Positions 11,988 through 24,930 of a stretch of 64,000 nucleotides of DNA are shown piece after piece; within the stretch, counting starts at the first letter, position 1, and each line of letters begins with the position of its first letter. The notes beneath the pieces were generated by a model. It made no database searches, was not told the origin of the DNA, and saw nothing but the letters and a program-made list of their open reading frames with translations. The position numbers and the translations under genes were made by a program. Source of the stretch: Kwoniella bestiolae CBS 10118 (lineage: Eukaryota > Basidiomycota > Tremellomycetes > Tremellales > Cryptococcaceae); contig NC_089241.1 in NCBI RefSeq assembly GCF_000512585.2, positions 4,482,001-4,546,000 of the forward strand. The letters are read 5' to 3'.

Positions 11988-12817
11988 TTAGGTCCTTCAT
12001 ACGTGATGAACGTTGTTTTTGTCCTGTTGCATAAGATATAGACATGCAGTAGCAATGTGAACCTTGCAATCGTTCAGTAAACACAATTCAGACGCAGTTC
12101 GTACATCTGTGTTGTGTGTCTCATGAAGGAGTGTCGGTATGATCAACCATCTGTGAACTCACACTTTACTTCAAGTTCAGGCGAAAGAAGACTAGACAAA
12201 ACCATAAGGAAGATGATACATGACTACCTACTACTACTGCTAATGAAAATCAAACCATCATACCATATCCTACCTAATGTGACTAAGCTAACTAAGAGTA
12301 TGTTTATGAAACAAAGGCATAAGAAATAAGAAATGAAGAGACCGAATCCGTGTATATTGAGTAAAAAATTAAAGTCCATATATTGTATGATAGGTTTGGG
12401 GTTCTGAATGGAATGGAATGATGAGAAAGGTAATATATCAACATGGATGAATGGAATAAAATATTATGGATGGATGGATTGATGATGTGGAAGAAACAGA
12501 CAGTATGAAATTGCGAAATGTGGGTAGAGGAAATCTGAAATATGGGGAGAGAAGTATGTCTGTTGCACTAACCTGATTAGTCATCGATCATATCTAGTGA
12601 AGTAGAGAGGGGAAGCAATCAACTCACACTATATGATTTATTGACGAACTGTGAGAAATAGTGGGGAATGTGGTATATCTAATGAGTAAGTGTAGAAGTT
12701 CGTCTATCCCCAATATCAAACATCAGCCTATCGTTCTCCTGTTTATCCCACACGTAATCGGGTGACTCCTAATTTGGATGTGATGCAAGACACAACGACC
12801 ACGAAAGAAACCACCAC
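11988..12817. other. Convergent 3' intergenic region SDR/KIN4
   Basis: About 830 bp of AT-rich sequence with short tandem tgga/gaat runs (near 12405-12480). It should hold the 3'UTRs of both genes. A possible extra last exon of the kinase lies at about 12605-12665 (see the findings). No other feature seen. Confidence 0.45.
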
Positions 12818-15800
12818 TCACTCTAAAACAGTCTGATAAATAAACTTAAACGACCAAACGCTCCCCCTAAGTCTCTTAATATTTAAGAGATATAGCCCCG
12901 GGAGATTCTTGATTCGACACAACTCAATCACAAACTTCACTTCGTCTCCCGAATCCACCGAATGTTCTCCATAAAGCGGCTCGGAGGGCATCTTCTCAGT
13001 AGAGGGTAAGACCGGGGTATTGCTCATGGAGGGTGAGCTGAAAATCTCAGAGTCGCTTCGGGGTAGATGAGCTTGTGAGGAGTAGGACGATCCTCGTCGG
13101 AGTAACATCCCTTTCAAACCACTAGATAAACCGCCAGAGGAGGGTGACATAGGTAAGGGGAGGCCTCGAGAATCGGTCTGTGGTCATGGGCCTAGCATCA
13201 GCTCTGATATCAAAGACTTCCCACAACGCAAGAAGCGAAGGACATATGATAAACATATAGAGTGTAGATGGGTTTATTCGACCAGAGGGGGGAATGGAGA
13301 CAACACCAAAGAAGAAACAAAGTACCCACCTTAATGGTACTAGCCGTTCCCATCAAAGTAAACGGACTCATCCCTGACCCAACACTCATCACACTCCCCA
13401 GCGCCGTCGTTGCCCCAGCCTTTCGTCGTCTCACCCTCGTACATCTCAGTCTAAACTCATTCTCCCGCTTGATATCCATACCCATCTCCTGAAGCACCTT
13501 AAGTACCTCAGCCATAACCTCCTTAGGAGGTTTCGACGACAGTGCCGACTGGTCTACCAAACCAGTATGTACTCTCATCTTTATATCTTCTGAGCCTGCT
13601 CTGGGTCTCGTCGAGATGACGTTCTTACCTAATCCCGAGGTGGAAGTTTGAGACGCCGAGGGAGATACTCTGTGAGATTTCGATCTTTCGGGTGTAGGTA
13701 CCCTGGCTGACGTGGGGGATAATAGGTCGGAAGTGGATTGGACATTCGTTTTGTTGACTGCTTCGCCGAGGGGGATCTGGGCCGGTTCAGCGGCAGTGAT
13801 AGTGGTGGGTTTGGGTAAAGTAGCAGATTCAGGTTGAACGTCATCTGGCTCTTCAGATACAGTTACGGCTGGTCCTTCCTGGGTATGACCGATGCTGCTA
13901 ACAGAGGACATGGCGAGATTGGCAGTTGATCCGCCTACTCGGGGTCTGGCAGGTGATACTCTGACGAACGAAGATTGAGAATCAGATTTCACACCTGCCG
14001 ATTTCAGGTTGACGAGCGTATCTTTAGCGAGCGATTTACGCCTGAACCAATCCATGACTTTCTTGGCTGCTTTGCTGGAAGCGGTCTTGTGTGGAGGTGA
14101 CGACGCCTGTTGAGCTGCAAATGCATCGACGGTGACGATGGAAGGTGAGGATTGATCAGGTCGAGGAGAGGCCGAAGGTTGAATACCATCTCGTTCAATG
14201 ACCACAGGAGGTGATGTGGGTTTGGAGGTGGGTGCTTGAGGGTTCATATCTCGAGCGGTCAGCGGGGTAGCAGGAGTGATAGGGGTCTGAGGGGCTCGGT
14301 CATCTCGAGAATTCGACCTATCATGCATGTCAGCTTCTGTCAGATTGCTCATTCTCAAGTCAGCTCACCTGTTGACCATGAGTTGCAAGGTCTTCCTTCT
14401 AGACTTCTTCTCGGCATCGGCCGTACCAGGTCTCGAAAGAGACATGGAAGCTCTTTTGGCACGACCAGATTGGAGAGCAACAGCAGAAGCACTCGCACTT
14501 GGTGGGGCATTTCGGTTCTCGTCGTTGGTGTGAGAAGCTTGACCGAGAAGTTTGGCCAGACCGAACTTATCGAGCGACATACCCTTTCTATATCTCTCCC
14601 TCTTGGGTGGTTTGGGTAGACCAGAAGATTTGAGATCAGGATTTCTAGGTGCAGGAACGGTAGAACCAGATAGAGCAGGAGGCATGGAGTCGTGTCGTTT
14701 CCTTTCAATAGCCAAAGAAGCTTTGGGAGTAGGCGGGGCGGCTCGTTCAGCCCGGGGAGTGGCGATGATCGTTTCAGGTCTGACAGCGGTGGATGCTCGA
14801 GGCGTAGAAGGCGACGGTGGTGAGGCAGCAGCGATAGTCTTTCTCGACGGTGTACTAGGGACAGTGGGCACTTCGACCACTTCTTCCTTGATATCAGGTA
14901 TGGGTGAAGTAGTGACGGGAGTAATGAGCACGGGAGTAGCTTCAGGTGTTTCCTCTTGGACCGATTCGGAGGTTTCAGGTCGAGCATGTTCATTATCGGA
15001 TGAACCAGATTCCATCTCCACATCGCTTGTACCGCCATGCCTGACATCAGCCATGACGGGGGCGAGATGCTCAGACTTGGCATCAGCTTCTTCCACCACC
15101 TTACCCTTCTCTTTCGCTTGCATCGCTTCTTGCATCCTCTCGTATGAGGCCTCACCATCGTATTCGACCTGTATGGTGTGTCGGTTCTTGTTGGATGACA
15201 TGGGAGGTCTGGACTTGGTATCGGTCTCAATAGGAGGGGTAACAATGGGAGTAGCGAGTGACTCGTTCTCCACAGCCATGACCGATGCAGCTGCAACGGA
15301 TTCCGTAGGAGTGTCAACCGCGGGAGCCGCCACATGCCTTGGAGGAGAATCAGAAGGTGATGGTGTCGATAGGGTTGGCATGGTCGGCGTAGGCATACTT
15401 GCGGGAGAGACGACCATGGTGGCCTCGGGAAGTAATTGAGTATGAGTTGGTGCAGGTAAAGGAGCGGGAGTGACGTGTCGAGCTTCGTGAGGAGGTGTTC
15501 GATGTCCAGCATTGCTGAGGTATTCAGGCATCGTCGAAGTGGTAGGTAAAGCTGAGTGATGTCGTTGTTCTCGGCGCCGTTGGTAATCGAGCATACTAGC
15601 AGTGACAGATGAACCTGGTACACTACTTTGTGATCGTTGCATCATCGCTTTGGCTTCCTTAGCTTCAGCTTGTATCCTCTTTCTTTCTGACAGTTCCCTC
15701 TTGGCTTGTTGACTCTTCCTGTACATGGCCTCTTGGAAGACATACTCGTGCTCTTCGACCGATCGTACGAACATATCTCGATAGCCAGCAAGCCAAGGAT

Positions 15801-17201
15801 GTTCCATTATCTGAGTGATGGTACATCGATGTTCGGGTAGAGGGACGAGCATAATTTGGAGTAGGGATTTAGCGAGCGGGGACATGTGATCAGGGAAGTT
15901 GAGCTTGGTGTTCATGATGTACTTGTAAAGCAGGTTGATGTTGTCTCCATCAGGATTTTGAGGATCGTCATCGTAAGGTAGATAACCTGACAACATGGCG
16001 TAGAGGATGACACCACAAGACCAGATATCGACGGCAGATCCAACGTAAAGACCTTCAGAGACAACCAATTCGGGAGCAGCATAACACGGACTACCACAAC
16101 TCGTCGCCATCAAGTCGTCTTGAGCGTGATCGAACCGATTGGCGAATCCGAAATCCGTAATGATGATATTACGATGTTTGTCGAGGAGTAAGTTTTCAAG
16201 CTTGAGATCTCGGTGGACAATATGTTTACGATGAAGGTAATCGACACCGGAAATGAGTTGAGCGAACAGTTTCTGAGCATCCTTCTCCTTCAAATACCTG
16301 TTTGCGAGAATGTGCTCAAACAATTCACCACCTGAAATTGTACCAATCAGCACAGACCATTGGACAGGATCATGAGCTTACTCACCTCCAGCATATTCCA
16401 AAACGATACCAATATACTTCTCAGTATCTATCACATCGAACATGCGAACAATGTTGGGGTGTTTGAGTGTCTACATGATGCGTCAGTTGAGTATACACGC
16501 TCGCCTAAATCACAACTCACCTTCAACACGTCAATTTCCCGTTCAACTTTACTCGCCCTGACCTCATCATCCAAACTACCTCGTCTGATCAACTTGATGG
16601 CAACTTCTACACCATAATCTGTATGCACACCAAGTTTGACCTTACCGAATTCACCTTCTCCTAGCGTTTGCAACAAGACATAGGGTCCAAAACCAATCAT
16701 GGGCCGACGTGGATGAGCTTGTTTGTACGCGTATACCGAGGGGTGAAGGACATATTCGTCCGTGAGGTATTCAGCTTTGGGAGGCGAGGCATTGCCGAGG
16801 GTAGTGGTGGGATTATGGGATCTACGATTGGCCGCTCTAGACTGCTGTTGTTGTTGCTGGGATTGGGCAGTGTGGGTATGGGAAGATGCGTAAGCATGAG
16901 AGGTGGACGCGATGGGTTCAGGGACAGGTAGAGGCATGGGCATAGACTGTCTATTCCTTGCTGCTGCCGCCGCGGAGGTGGATTGAGAAGGACCAGGCGT
17001 AGGAGCGTGTCCAGGACTATACGATCCAAACTCGTCCGTGGAAGCCATGATTTGTCCGGGTCCCGTCGAAGCTCGATAAGGTTGTTGAGGTCGAGAATGG
17101 GATTGCTGTTGAGGAAGGGGATGTTGATATCCCGAAGGGGAGGCGTATTGAGGATTGGCCGCAAATGGGTCGGCCATTGGATACGATAGGACAGAAGTCA
17201 T
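12818..17201 (-). CDS. KIN4: KIN4-type CAMKL serine/threonine kinase with KA1-like C-terminus
   Basis: A protein kinase of the Kin4/Frk1 branch of the CAMKL group; in budding yeast Kin4 acts in the spindle position checkpoint. Five exons give about 1,350 residues. A Gln/Pro/Ser-rich N-terminus (about 165 residues) precedes the kinase domain: LGEGEFGKVKLG (P-loop), VAIKLIRRG (Lys), HRDLKLENLLL (catalytic loop), DFGFANRF, then TSCGSPCYAAPELVVSEGLY and DIWSCGVILYAMLSGYLP. The insert DDDPQNPDGDNINLLYKYI matches Kin4. A long disordered region with many SP/TP sites follows. The C-terminal exons hold EVLKVLQEMGMDIKRENEF and VKFVIELCRIKNLPGLYLLN, which resemble a KA1 membrane-binding domain. It starts at 17201 (MTSVLSYPMADP); an alternative in-frame Met lies nine codons later. 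The gene is divergent from SEC39 across 2.3 kb. Confidence 0.88.
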
Positions 17202-19489
17202 GAAGTGATCAGGGGAGGTTGGTTGGTATCAAGAAATAATCTGTCCTCTGGTATTGTCGAATGAAGAAGGTGGTGAAATGAGGACACGAAAAACCAGTAA
17301 ACAAGTAGTGAAAAGTAGATAGGTCAGCTTGGGACGTTCGATGCTCGTGCTGGATTTCTCGTTTAATTGCACATGACAGTGACCGATGACCCCGCTTGAA
17401 ACAAACAACTAAACAACTAAGCGACTAATACGGATGAAAAAGGTCCATGCGAGAGTGGGATGATCAAGGGTTGAAAGATTGTAGATGATCGAAGTGGAGT
17501 TGGTACAAGTGTGGTAGAGCAGGAGAAGGAGTAGTAGTATGTGTGAGAGAAACACCCCACACTCTTGGGTAGAAACGATGGAAGGGGTGTGAAAGGAACG
17601 TAAAGTGAGTTGGATCAATAGGACTGGTAGTGGTGTATAGAACACACCGACAGAGCTGGGTGATGAGAGAGGACAACGAGTGGAATAACGAAAGAAGAAC
17701 GAAAGATGTTTGTTACTCACTCGGATTCAAACACAGCTTCTCAGATTGGGTATCCTGTATCCTGTTTCGTCTCACTTTTGTTACCCTTATTGCTACGCCC
17801 TTGACGAGATGGTATCCTCCTTCTCTAGGTGTTGGTTTGTCGGTCTCTCCTCTCCCCTTTGTTGGTCCAAATTGGAATTGCCACCGAGTAGTGAGTGTCT
17901 GTTAGACAAACAAACAATTCGATCCAATCTTGGTTTTATCCTTATAGCGGTGACAGGGGTGAACGGTAGTTGAGTGAGGGAGAGGATGTTGAGTAACGAG
18001 CCAGTTTGTCGTGTTGATTGTACAGAGTGTGGTATGAAGTGGTATGGGTATGAGTGGTATGTGCGATGTGCTCGTGCTGAGTCAGGGATATTGTCCAATA
18101 GTATAGAGCAACGGTCAAGATGAAACGCGATTGAGTGTATGGGTGTGGGTGTGTCTGGCCGTAGTATCTGGTTGTAGGTGTAGGTGTAGGTGTAGGTGTA
18201 GGTGTAGGTGTGAGATGTAGGTGATCCAAGCGTGCCTTGTGTTCTCGTTGTCTTTGTCTTTGTCTCTGTGTGTTGGATCGAACGCACTATATCACCGCAT
18301 TCATTCGACTGGGTGTTTGTTGATGTCTTAACCTGTAAGAGTATCTTCTGTATAACTGAGAGTACGATCAAGATGGATACACTATACTACTATACGTGAG
18401 AGTTGTTTATGAGATCGATCATCTGTCTTTGTCCATTTGTGTTGTTGTTGATGGAATACGCTTGGACCGGCATACTCTCATACACTCTCACTCTCATAGT
18501 TTTTTCTAAGGAGAACATTTCAACCGGACATGTCTATGCCGTAAACAAATACACCTCTTGAATTACCAAAACAGGTAATAATCATACCCCTTTCTCCCCG
18601 CTTTCAGAGTTTCAAGTTTACGCGTCTCTCTTTGTTTTTGCTGGTTTACATTCGACGCGTTTGCTTTTTTCAGAGAAATCCAAAGCTAAGATAGTTGTTT
18701 ACGCTATCTTGGCTCATGCGATGATCGCTATTCACGATCGACGTTGCATAATCATCTCTTCTTCTTGAATGGCAGTACGATTATCTGCTCACTGTACCAA
18801 GGCGTCGCCAAACGTGCTCATACGTCGAAATACCCACACGTTTGGTAACTTTTTAACCTCACTTTGGCGTACAAAGTGGCGTCCCAAACACGCCTTTTGA
18901 TCGTTATCTCGTGATTAAGCTTCGGGTCGTTGTCAAGGCGTTGTTGTGGTGTGGGGCAGCAGTCATGGCATGGTTCTTCGTGGCTTATGATACTTGATCA
19001 GTAGCAGTAGCGTGGTAGCATCAAATAGTGGATAATCTTACCGTTAACACGGGGGTAGTTAGGAAGTAGCAAAAATACGCCACACCACTCACTGTACTAC
19101 ATTCACTTAACCCGTTCTCAATGATAGTTGGATATTTCAACTGACCACATCTCAACCACCTCGACCTTGAGACTGAATGCAACGTCTTCTATGGAAGTCA
19201 GTTTGGTAGTCATGAATGAGAGTGTCTCGGATACCCGAATGATTCCATCCATGGGGACGAGGCTAAAATCAAGCTTAAATATCTGAAACGTCAGTCTGAA
19301 CACCATCTTAAGTGGGAGTCATGAACAAATATGAGGATAAAAAGCGATGACGTTGGATGTTTTCATTTCACTCGATACAGCACATGGATACGATGACAGC
19401 ATGCAGATCCATGTCTGCTTGAACAGCTCTCTATTCTACATGTTTACCTCATAGCATACATCAGTAGTAAAGATCCACAAGAGCTCAGT
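17202..19489. other. Long divergent intergenic region KIN4/SEC39
   Basis: About 2.3 kb without a convincing gene, the longest gap in the window. It probably includes a long KIN4 5'UTR with short upstream reading frames. It holds a hexanucleotide repeat (18175-18210), two ACGCGT boxes (18620-18625 and 18655-18660) and a 9-bp inverted repeat ccaaacgtg/cacgtttgg (18808-18816 and 18837-18845). Confidence 0.5.
18175..18210 (+). repeat. Hexanucleotide microsatellite (TAGGTG)6
   Basis: Six perfect head-to-tail copies of TAGGTG lie in the KIN4 upstream region; on the KIN4 sense strand this reads CACCTA repeats. It is not close to any coding exon I can see. A related copy, gtaggtg, follows at about 18217. 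Confidence 0.9.
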
Positions 19490-22400
19490 ATGGCGACAGA
19501 AGAAGTGGAGCCATCCACATCAACACCGACAGACCTCCTTGATCCCCTTCCCACTTCTATCCCACTTACACCGACTGAACTCCTCTCTCTCCCTCCCAAC
19601 GAAGTCACACCTACAGCCATCGAAAACACTCTAACACCCTTATCAGACCACGAGGCAGTCTCTTTGTCTACAGAGCTGATATCTTCTGGGAAGATCGAAG
19701 ATGAGGGATTGGTTCGGTTCATCATCCAGCTGGGGCAGAGTAGAGGCGAATCCGAGTATACAAGATTGCAGCAAGAAGTTGGAGATGGACAGATAGATGA
19801 GGCTGATTTACGGAGGATAATAGGAGACGAAAAGAACAGAGAAGAGATCTTGAGGGGATGGACGTATTTGGAGGAGATCAAGGGCAGGATAGATACGTGG
19901 AATATCATCTCACCTAGACCCGCTCAGATATCGAAAGACATACCCGAACAGGTTGAAGTGCCTCAAGAAGAAGGAGGAGATGAGATGGAATTGGACGATC
20001 CATGGGGCGAGCCTGACACCGCAGAAGGATCATCGTCGCACACTCCCTCTGCATTGTTGGACGATCCTTGGGCGACCGAGGCTTCACCAGAAGTCAAAAT
20101 ATCAAAATTGGTTGTTGAACCTTCCACACCGTCTGAATTGACTCATGATTCTATCACTATCACCCTATCAGCCTTTCTCACTCAGCCTATACCATTCTCA
20201 GCCCTCGCTTTAGCTTCTACAGCCTCTCTATTTGCTCTCAAAACGGTGTGTCAAAGACACCACGAAGAAGTGTACCCATATAGATTCGCTATAATAGAAG
20301 CTATTCCAGGATGGGTCAGTCCGACAGAATTGGAAGCAATGGGACTACTCCCCGCATTGGGCGACAACGATCTAGAGAAATGGTTACTCTCCTCAATAAC
20401 AGCCCCATCCTCTCTATCTACCGCTCTATCCGCAGTATACCTTTTTCCCGCGATCACACTAGTCTCACCCATGATACCGTCCCGCCTCAAACCCCTCTCA
20501 AGCTCCGAATTGACCCAATGGTACATCGACCATATCCTCTCACTCGACTCGATAGGCATACTAGACAACCAACTAGCCTACGTCCAGCACGGCGCCTCGC
20601 TAGGTGTAAATGGTTTAGACGAGATAGGAGAAGACCTATCGCTCCTCTCTCGCTTGGTATACGATTCCAACTTGTCTCCCTCTCAGCACTTTCAATGGAC
20701 TTTAGGTAATTGGCAAAAATCCAGCGAGACCCAAATCATCCAAGGGTACTTATCGAACTCCACTCCTGAATCTATAGTGGGAGATATCCGTAAACTCATC
20801 CTACCCTATCTATACGTATTGGAATCTCGTCTGGAAAGGACCGGGAAACCCGACACAGGATTAGTAGAGAGATTACTATACGATTGTATCCTGGACTTAC
20901 CGACGTTGGAACTGGCTCTACCAATATTCGAAGCTTCAAAAGCGACCTTACCGTCCAACGAACGAATTATCAAGAATGACCTCGACACTGCTAGAATAGC
21001 GTTGAGTTTACTATATTCCACAGAAGACAAAACAAGGGGAGTGTGGGAAGTGATGTCGGGTATATTCGAATGTCTACCCGTATGGGAATTGGAGGGTACG
21101 GACCCAACTCAGGATCAAGAGTTGACTTTGACCACACTGGAATCTATCGCCACATTCCTCACTCCCACCACTATCCAACGTCAGGGGGAGTTGCCATCTT
21201 CCAAAGATTTGTATCTCTTCTTTCACCCATTACCATTCTCCAGCCTAAGTAGGACACTGGATATACTGGATGTGCACTTGGAATCGGGCGAGATACTTTC
21301 CAAATGGGGCTTATACACTGGTTTAAAGTTCCTCTTATCGTCCAGTAAGAACCGTAAAGATCAAATGGAACTAGCTGAGAGGTTGGTGAGGAAGCAGCAG
21401 TATGCCAATCTGCAGGAAGATGGTTGGAGGAGATTGTGGGATGATATGGGCAGGCTGAGTGGGGGGGACGAAGATGGTGGGTCGCTTAGGGGGGCGCTGG
21501 GGATGTTGGATAGGAGGGAGCGGGCGAGGGTTTATTTGGGTGGAGTGCTGAGTTCTGGAAGTGAGTTGTCTTAGATCTTACCCGTCGTATCCCGTCTATT
21601 CGTCTTCGCAACTCCTTGTCCGACTTTTACATCACCTTTCTTTTACTTGCGTATGATCACCCTGCTAGGACCCAGCTGACGATTCCTTGTGACGTGGCTT
21701 AGACTTCGATGTCTCTCGCAAGATCATCAAGAGACTACAACAATCCCACTCAATAGACGATTCGATGATCGAAGAAGTGGTATTGGAAACGTCTAAGGAC
21801 TTCTACTTGAAAGCGGAGAATGGGAACTTGCACACTGGGGAGATGAAGCTGGCATATGATTGGTAAGTCAGAACTCTACCCCAGACTAGACATCCTTCAT
21901 CTCCGTGACTCGAAAATTTGAGCTGATATCTACGCAGCCTCGCGGTCGCCCATCAATCATCCAAAATACTCTCCGAAAAATCATTCATCGAAGCCACCTC
22001 TCGACTCTCCACCTTCCCTTCGCTGTCTCTCACTCCACTAGAGATTAGACATACCACCAATCCTCTATCTCTCATCCAAAAGGTGCTCGACAGCTCGAAA
22101 GACGCGTACAGATATCCTGAGCTTATATTGGACCTATCCAGCAAACTCGGTTCGACAGATGAAGTGGATCAGGGTTTGATCAAGGTCATGATTGGTAAAG
22201 CTGCATTTGGAAGCGATGATTATACCAAGACGAAAGAGTGCGTGGAGGATGTAGTAGCGGTTGTGAGAAAGGTTCAAAGGAGGGGTGGACATAGGAGAAA
22301 TCAAAGTTCTATCTCATCTGTCAAGTCCGTCAATACCCCTCATGCAGTTCAAGAGGATGATAGGGAGAAGCAGTTGAAAGATCAACTATGGAAATTATCA

Positions 22401-23036
22401 TACTCCCTTTCCACTACCCCAGACTACTCCGACATACCCTCCAAGATACAGTTGATATCCTACGCTCTCGAACTTTGTCCCTCATCGTCCATACCGGAGA
22501 TATTGGCCAGTTACAGGACATTAGAAGAGGGAAGAATAAAGCTCGACAAGGCATTAAAGAGGAGACGACAGACTGGCATAACCCCTAATACGCACCGTCA
22601 TCCCCATCATGATCTTCAGACAGAGTCGCAAGTAGCACTAGGACTAGGAGAAGAACGAGTACTGGGTTCGCGCACAGCCGCCAAAGCTGCCAAACTTGCA
22701 TTAGACCTCTCCGGTAAATTCAGGAGTTACTCGCCTAATCTGGGAAATGGCGCGTCTCCCGTATTGGGTCAATTGCCTTTCCATCTTTCTCGGACTACTT
22801 CGAGATCACGCTTGCCAGCAGGTATATCAACACCCCGTATGGCTTCTGGTACGGAGGACGATGCCCGGTCTGAGACGGGCAGTGAGAGATCGCATGGGAC
22901 GAAAGAACTGTTTGAGAATCTGGGTGTGGGGCAGGGGATGGACGAGGCGGAGAGAGTAAGGCAGGGGGCTAGGAGGGCGTTGGTCAGGGGGGTGGGGTGG
23001 TTGCTTGGTGCGGAGGAGGGGGAGATTAGTGGTTAG
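19490..23036 (+). CDS. SEC39: SEC39 domain protein, Dsl1/NRZ tethering complex subunit
   Basis: Sec39 (NBAS in animals) is the alpha-solenoid subunit of the Dsl1/NRZ complex that tethers COPI vesicles to the ER. Three exons (19490-21561, about 21703-21862, about 21938-23036) give roughly 1,110 residues. The N-terminal third is acidic and Pro/Ser-rich with two DDPW motifs (LDDPWG and LDDPWA). The rest is helical, with SALALASTASLFALKTVCQR, YPYRFAIIEAIPGWVSPTEL, and SRKIIKRLQQSHSIDDSMIE, typical of the Sec39 domain. The first splice joins SSG to NFDVSRK, and the second joins KLAYD to CLAVAHQSSK. The C-terminus carries Arg/Ser-rich low-complexity sequence (RRGGHRRNQSS, TTSRSRLPAG) and an amphipathic end. 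The start is the first ATG of the open frame. The family call rests on overall pattern, not a catalytic motif. Confidence 0.82.
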
Positions 23037-23598
23037 GTATTTAGGTCTGTATAGGGTAGACGATGCATGTATGTATGATATTGACTTTTTCTGAGCGCGG
23101 AAGTAGGCTTCGATGGGTTGTAGGGATGATATTTCGTGTTGGAGCGAGGCCAGTGTACTAGTACTGCGAGACCTGAGTGTCAAGTGATGTAGAGCAGGTA
23201 CCTTTCATACTGGACTGGACTGTACCTTCTAGTGACTAGTGAAAACCAGAGCGAGCTCGGCAACATACCCTACACTGTGAGTCAACTGAGGATGGCAAGG
23301 TATCGTGCAACGATCTGCTGGGATCAGTGAAAGGATTGATCAGCCGGGAGGACCTACCGTTAACCGAGATTCTTTGGTAGTAGGTATCAAAGCAAAAAGG
23401 AAATGGAGGATACTGTATGAACCACCTGGCACACCACGCCAACCCTGTTCTAATAGTCATGATCGTCGTACTGGTTCATTCTTGTTATTTGACTTGATCT
23501 GTCCCTGCTCAATCGACTTATGCTTACCATAAATCCTATGGCTCTGCAATAGTCGAATACTGTAGATCAGTACTGCATCATACACCCAATCCACTCCG
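23037..23598. other. Intergenic region SEC39 to SSP-A
   Basis: About 560 bp. It holds the SEC39 3'UTR and the SSP-A promoter. Only short, unconvincing frames occur. No notable motif seen. Confidence 0.5.
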
Positions 23599-24331
23599 AT
23601 GATGTTTCCAAGATCTCTATCACCCCTCATTCCCCTGTTCTGCTCTCTCTTATCAGAGTCAGTCAGGGCAAGACAATTAACAACAATAACTTTGTCCCTA
23701 CCCAAAGACATCAACACAAGAATGATCCAACCCAACGATCCGACAAACGACCATCCAACGATATTCGAGTTCCCCTATAATTCTCCAGAGGGTTCGCAGG
23801 ATAAGAGCAAAATGGACAAGAAGGAGTTCATATGGGATATATATGATCGGGAAGGATGTACCTCTTTTGAGGGGGGGCGGGGGTGTCAGAGATTATATCG
23901 GTTGAATGTGGGTCTGAGTTTATCGATCTTTCTTGATTATATATATGGTCCAATGAGATAAGATAGGCCAAGAGAAGGGCGTTAACGTCACCTGATCATA
24001 TCATCAATCCCACCTTCACAGTGCCACATCGAAGTTGACAAGACTTTCCGTGGTAACGCAGAATTCGCACTTCGCCTGACATCCCCTTACGTAGCACTTA
24101 CCAGTGAGGACCTGACCGCAAAAGAGGCGGTCAGTGTAGTCTGTCCAAAGAGTCAGGGGCAGTGTGCCGTCGCGGGCTTGGCCGGGGAAGCGGAGAAGAA
24201 TCTGTGTGAGCAGATGCCTGGATGGGATGATCAAGGTTAGTTTGCGCTACATTACCATTCCATCAGAGAGTTCATGGTATCGTACATGAGGTGCTGATTA
24301 GCAATACTTGATTTGAGTTATAGGGTACTAA
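23599..24331 (+). CDS. Small secreted Cys protein SSP-A (lineage-specific family)
   Basis: Three exons (23599-23907, 24022-24235, 24324-24331) encode about 176 residues. A signal peptide is likely (MFPRSLSPLIPLFCSLLS) and an alternative start lies one codon downstream. Next comes the family strand ITLSLPKDINTRM, then KKEFIWDIYDREG and QRLYRLN before a phase-0 intron. Exon 2 opens with the conserved CHIEV and carries the C-terminal module VVCPKSQGQC, then NLCEQMPGWDDQ. The last exon supplies only part of Gly, then Tyr and stop. The exon 1 end, the Cys at the start of exon 2 and the final micro-exon match SSP-B. I do not recognise a known family; a secreted interaction or wall protein is possible but unproven. 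It is followed by SSP-B and SSP-C on the same strand. Confidence 0.75.
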
Positions 24332-24930
24332 GCGCTTCAAGAACAATAGAGAGGTCAAACGAATGATGATTTGTAGATACAGTGTGCCGTCAAGGTTCCG
24401 TAGTATGTGATAATGATAAACATAAGCAACAATTTGCAAATGTCAGTAGCCGCTCTGTATGTTTGTAATCTTCCGCAGCAAAGCCTTGTCACCGTGGCTC
24501 CATCTCCAACTGAAGACCTTTTCAAAAGGTATTGTCGCCGTCATCTGGTCCTTGTGGATCCAGGGGTAATTGCAGTTGATGAACGGGGTAAGACAGATGT
24601 TGTCCATCCTTCCTTCCTTTCATTATTCCACCCATCATCGCTAAAGAGTTACCTACCGTCGACTATAATATGATTCGACCGGAAACGAGATTGTACCTGT
24701 AACGAGAATCGCCACCATACAATCCGGAGACCACGTGTGGAAACATTGGGCTAAGGTGGCAGTTCTCGTTTCAGGTGCAATCTCGTTTCCGGTCGAATCA
24801 TGTTATAAAGATTCTTGCGTGTCCACGTTGGAACGCCATCCTTCTTTCACGCACTTTCTACTCCCCATAGCAAATACTGTTGACCAGTATCATCATCATT
24901 TCATACCCATAACTGAATAGTAATCACAAG
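24332..24930. other. Intergenic region SSP-A to SSP-B
   Basis: About 600 bp including the long inverted repeat at 24664-24807. The remaining short frames do not resemble the secreted family. It serves as the SSP-B upstream region. Confidence 0.5.
24664..24807. repeat. Long imperfect inverted repeat, 53-bp arms, 38-nt spacer
   Basis: The left arm 24664-24716 is the reverse complement of the right arm 24755-24807 with about five mismatches in 53 positions. The spacer 24717-24754 contains the E-box-like decamer ccacgtgtgg (24731-24740). A transcript would fold into a strong hairpin. The right arm ends about 123 bp upstream of the SSP-B start. It may be a MITE remnant, a fold-back regulatory element or a small-RNA hairpin source. 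I see no clear target-site duplication. Confidence 0.85.

Noticed and set aside
14552..15439. 295-codon plus-strand open frame
   Set aside because: It is antisense to the KIN4 disordered region, whose Ser/Pro/Thr-rich codons leave open frames on the other strand; it has no domain.
14355..15623. 422-codon minus-strand open frame
   Set aside because: It overlaps the KIN4 exon in another frame; the leucine/arginine-rich product is a shadow of the real kinase frame.
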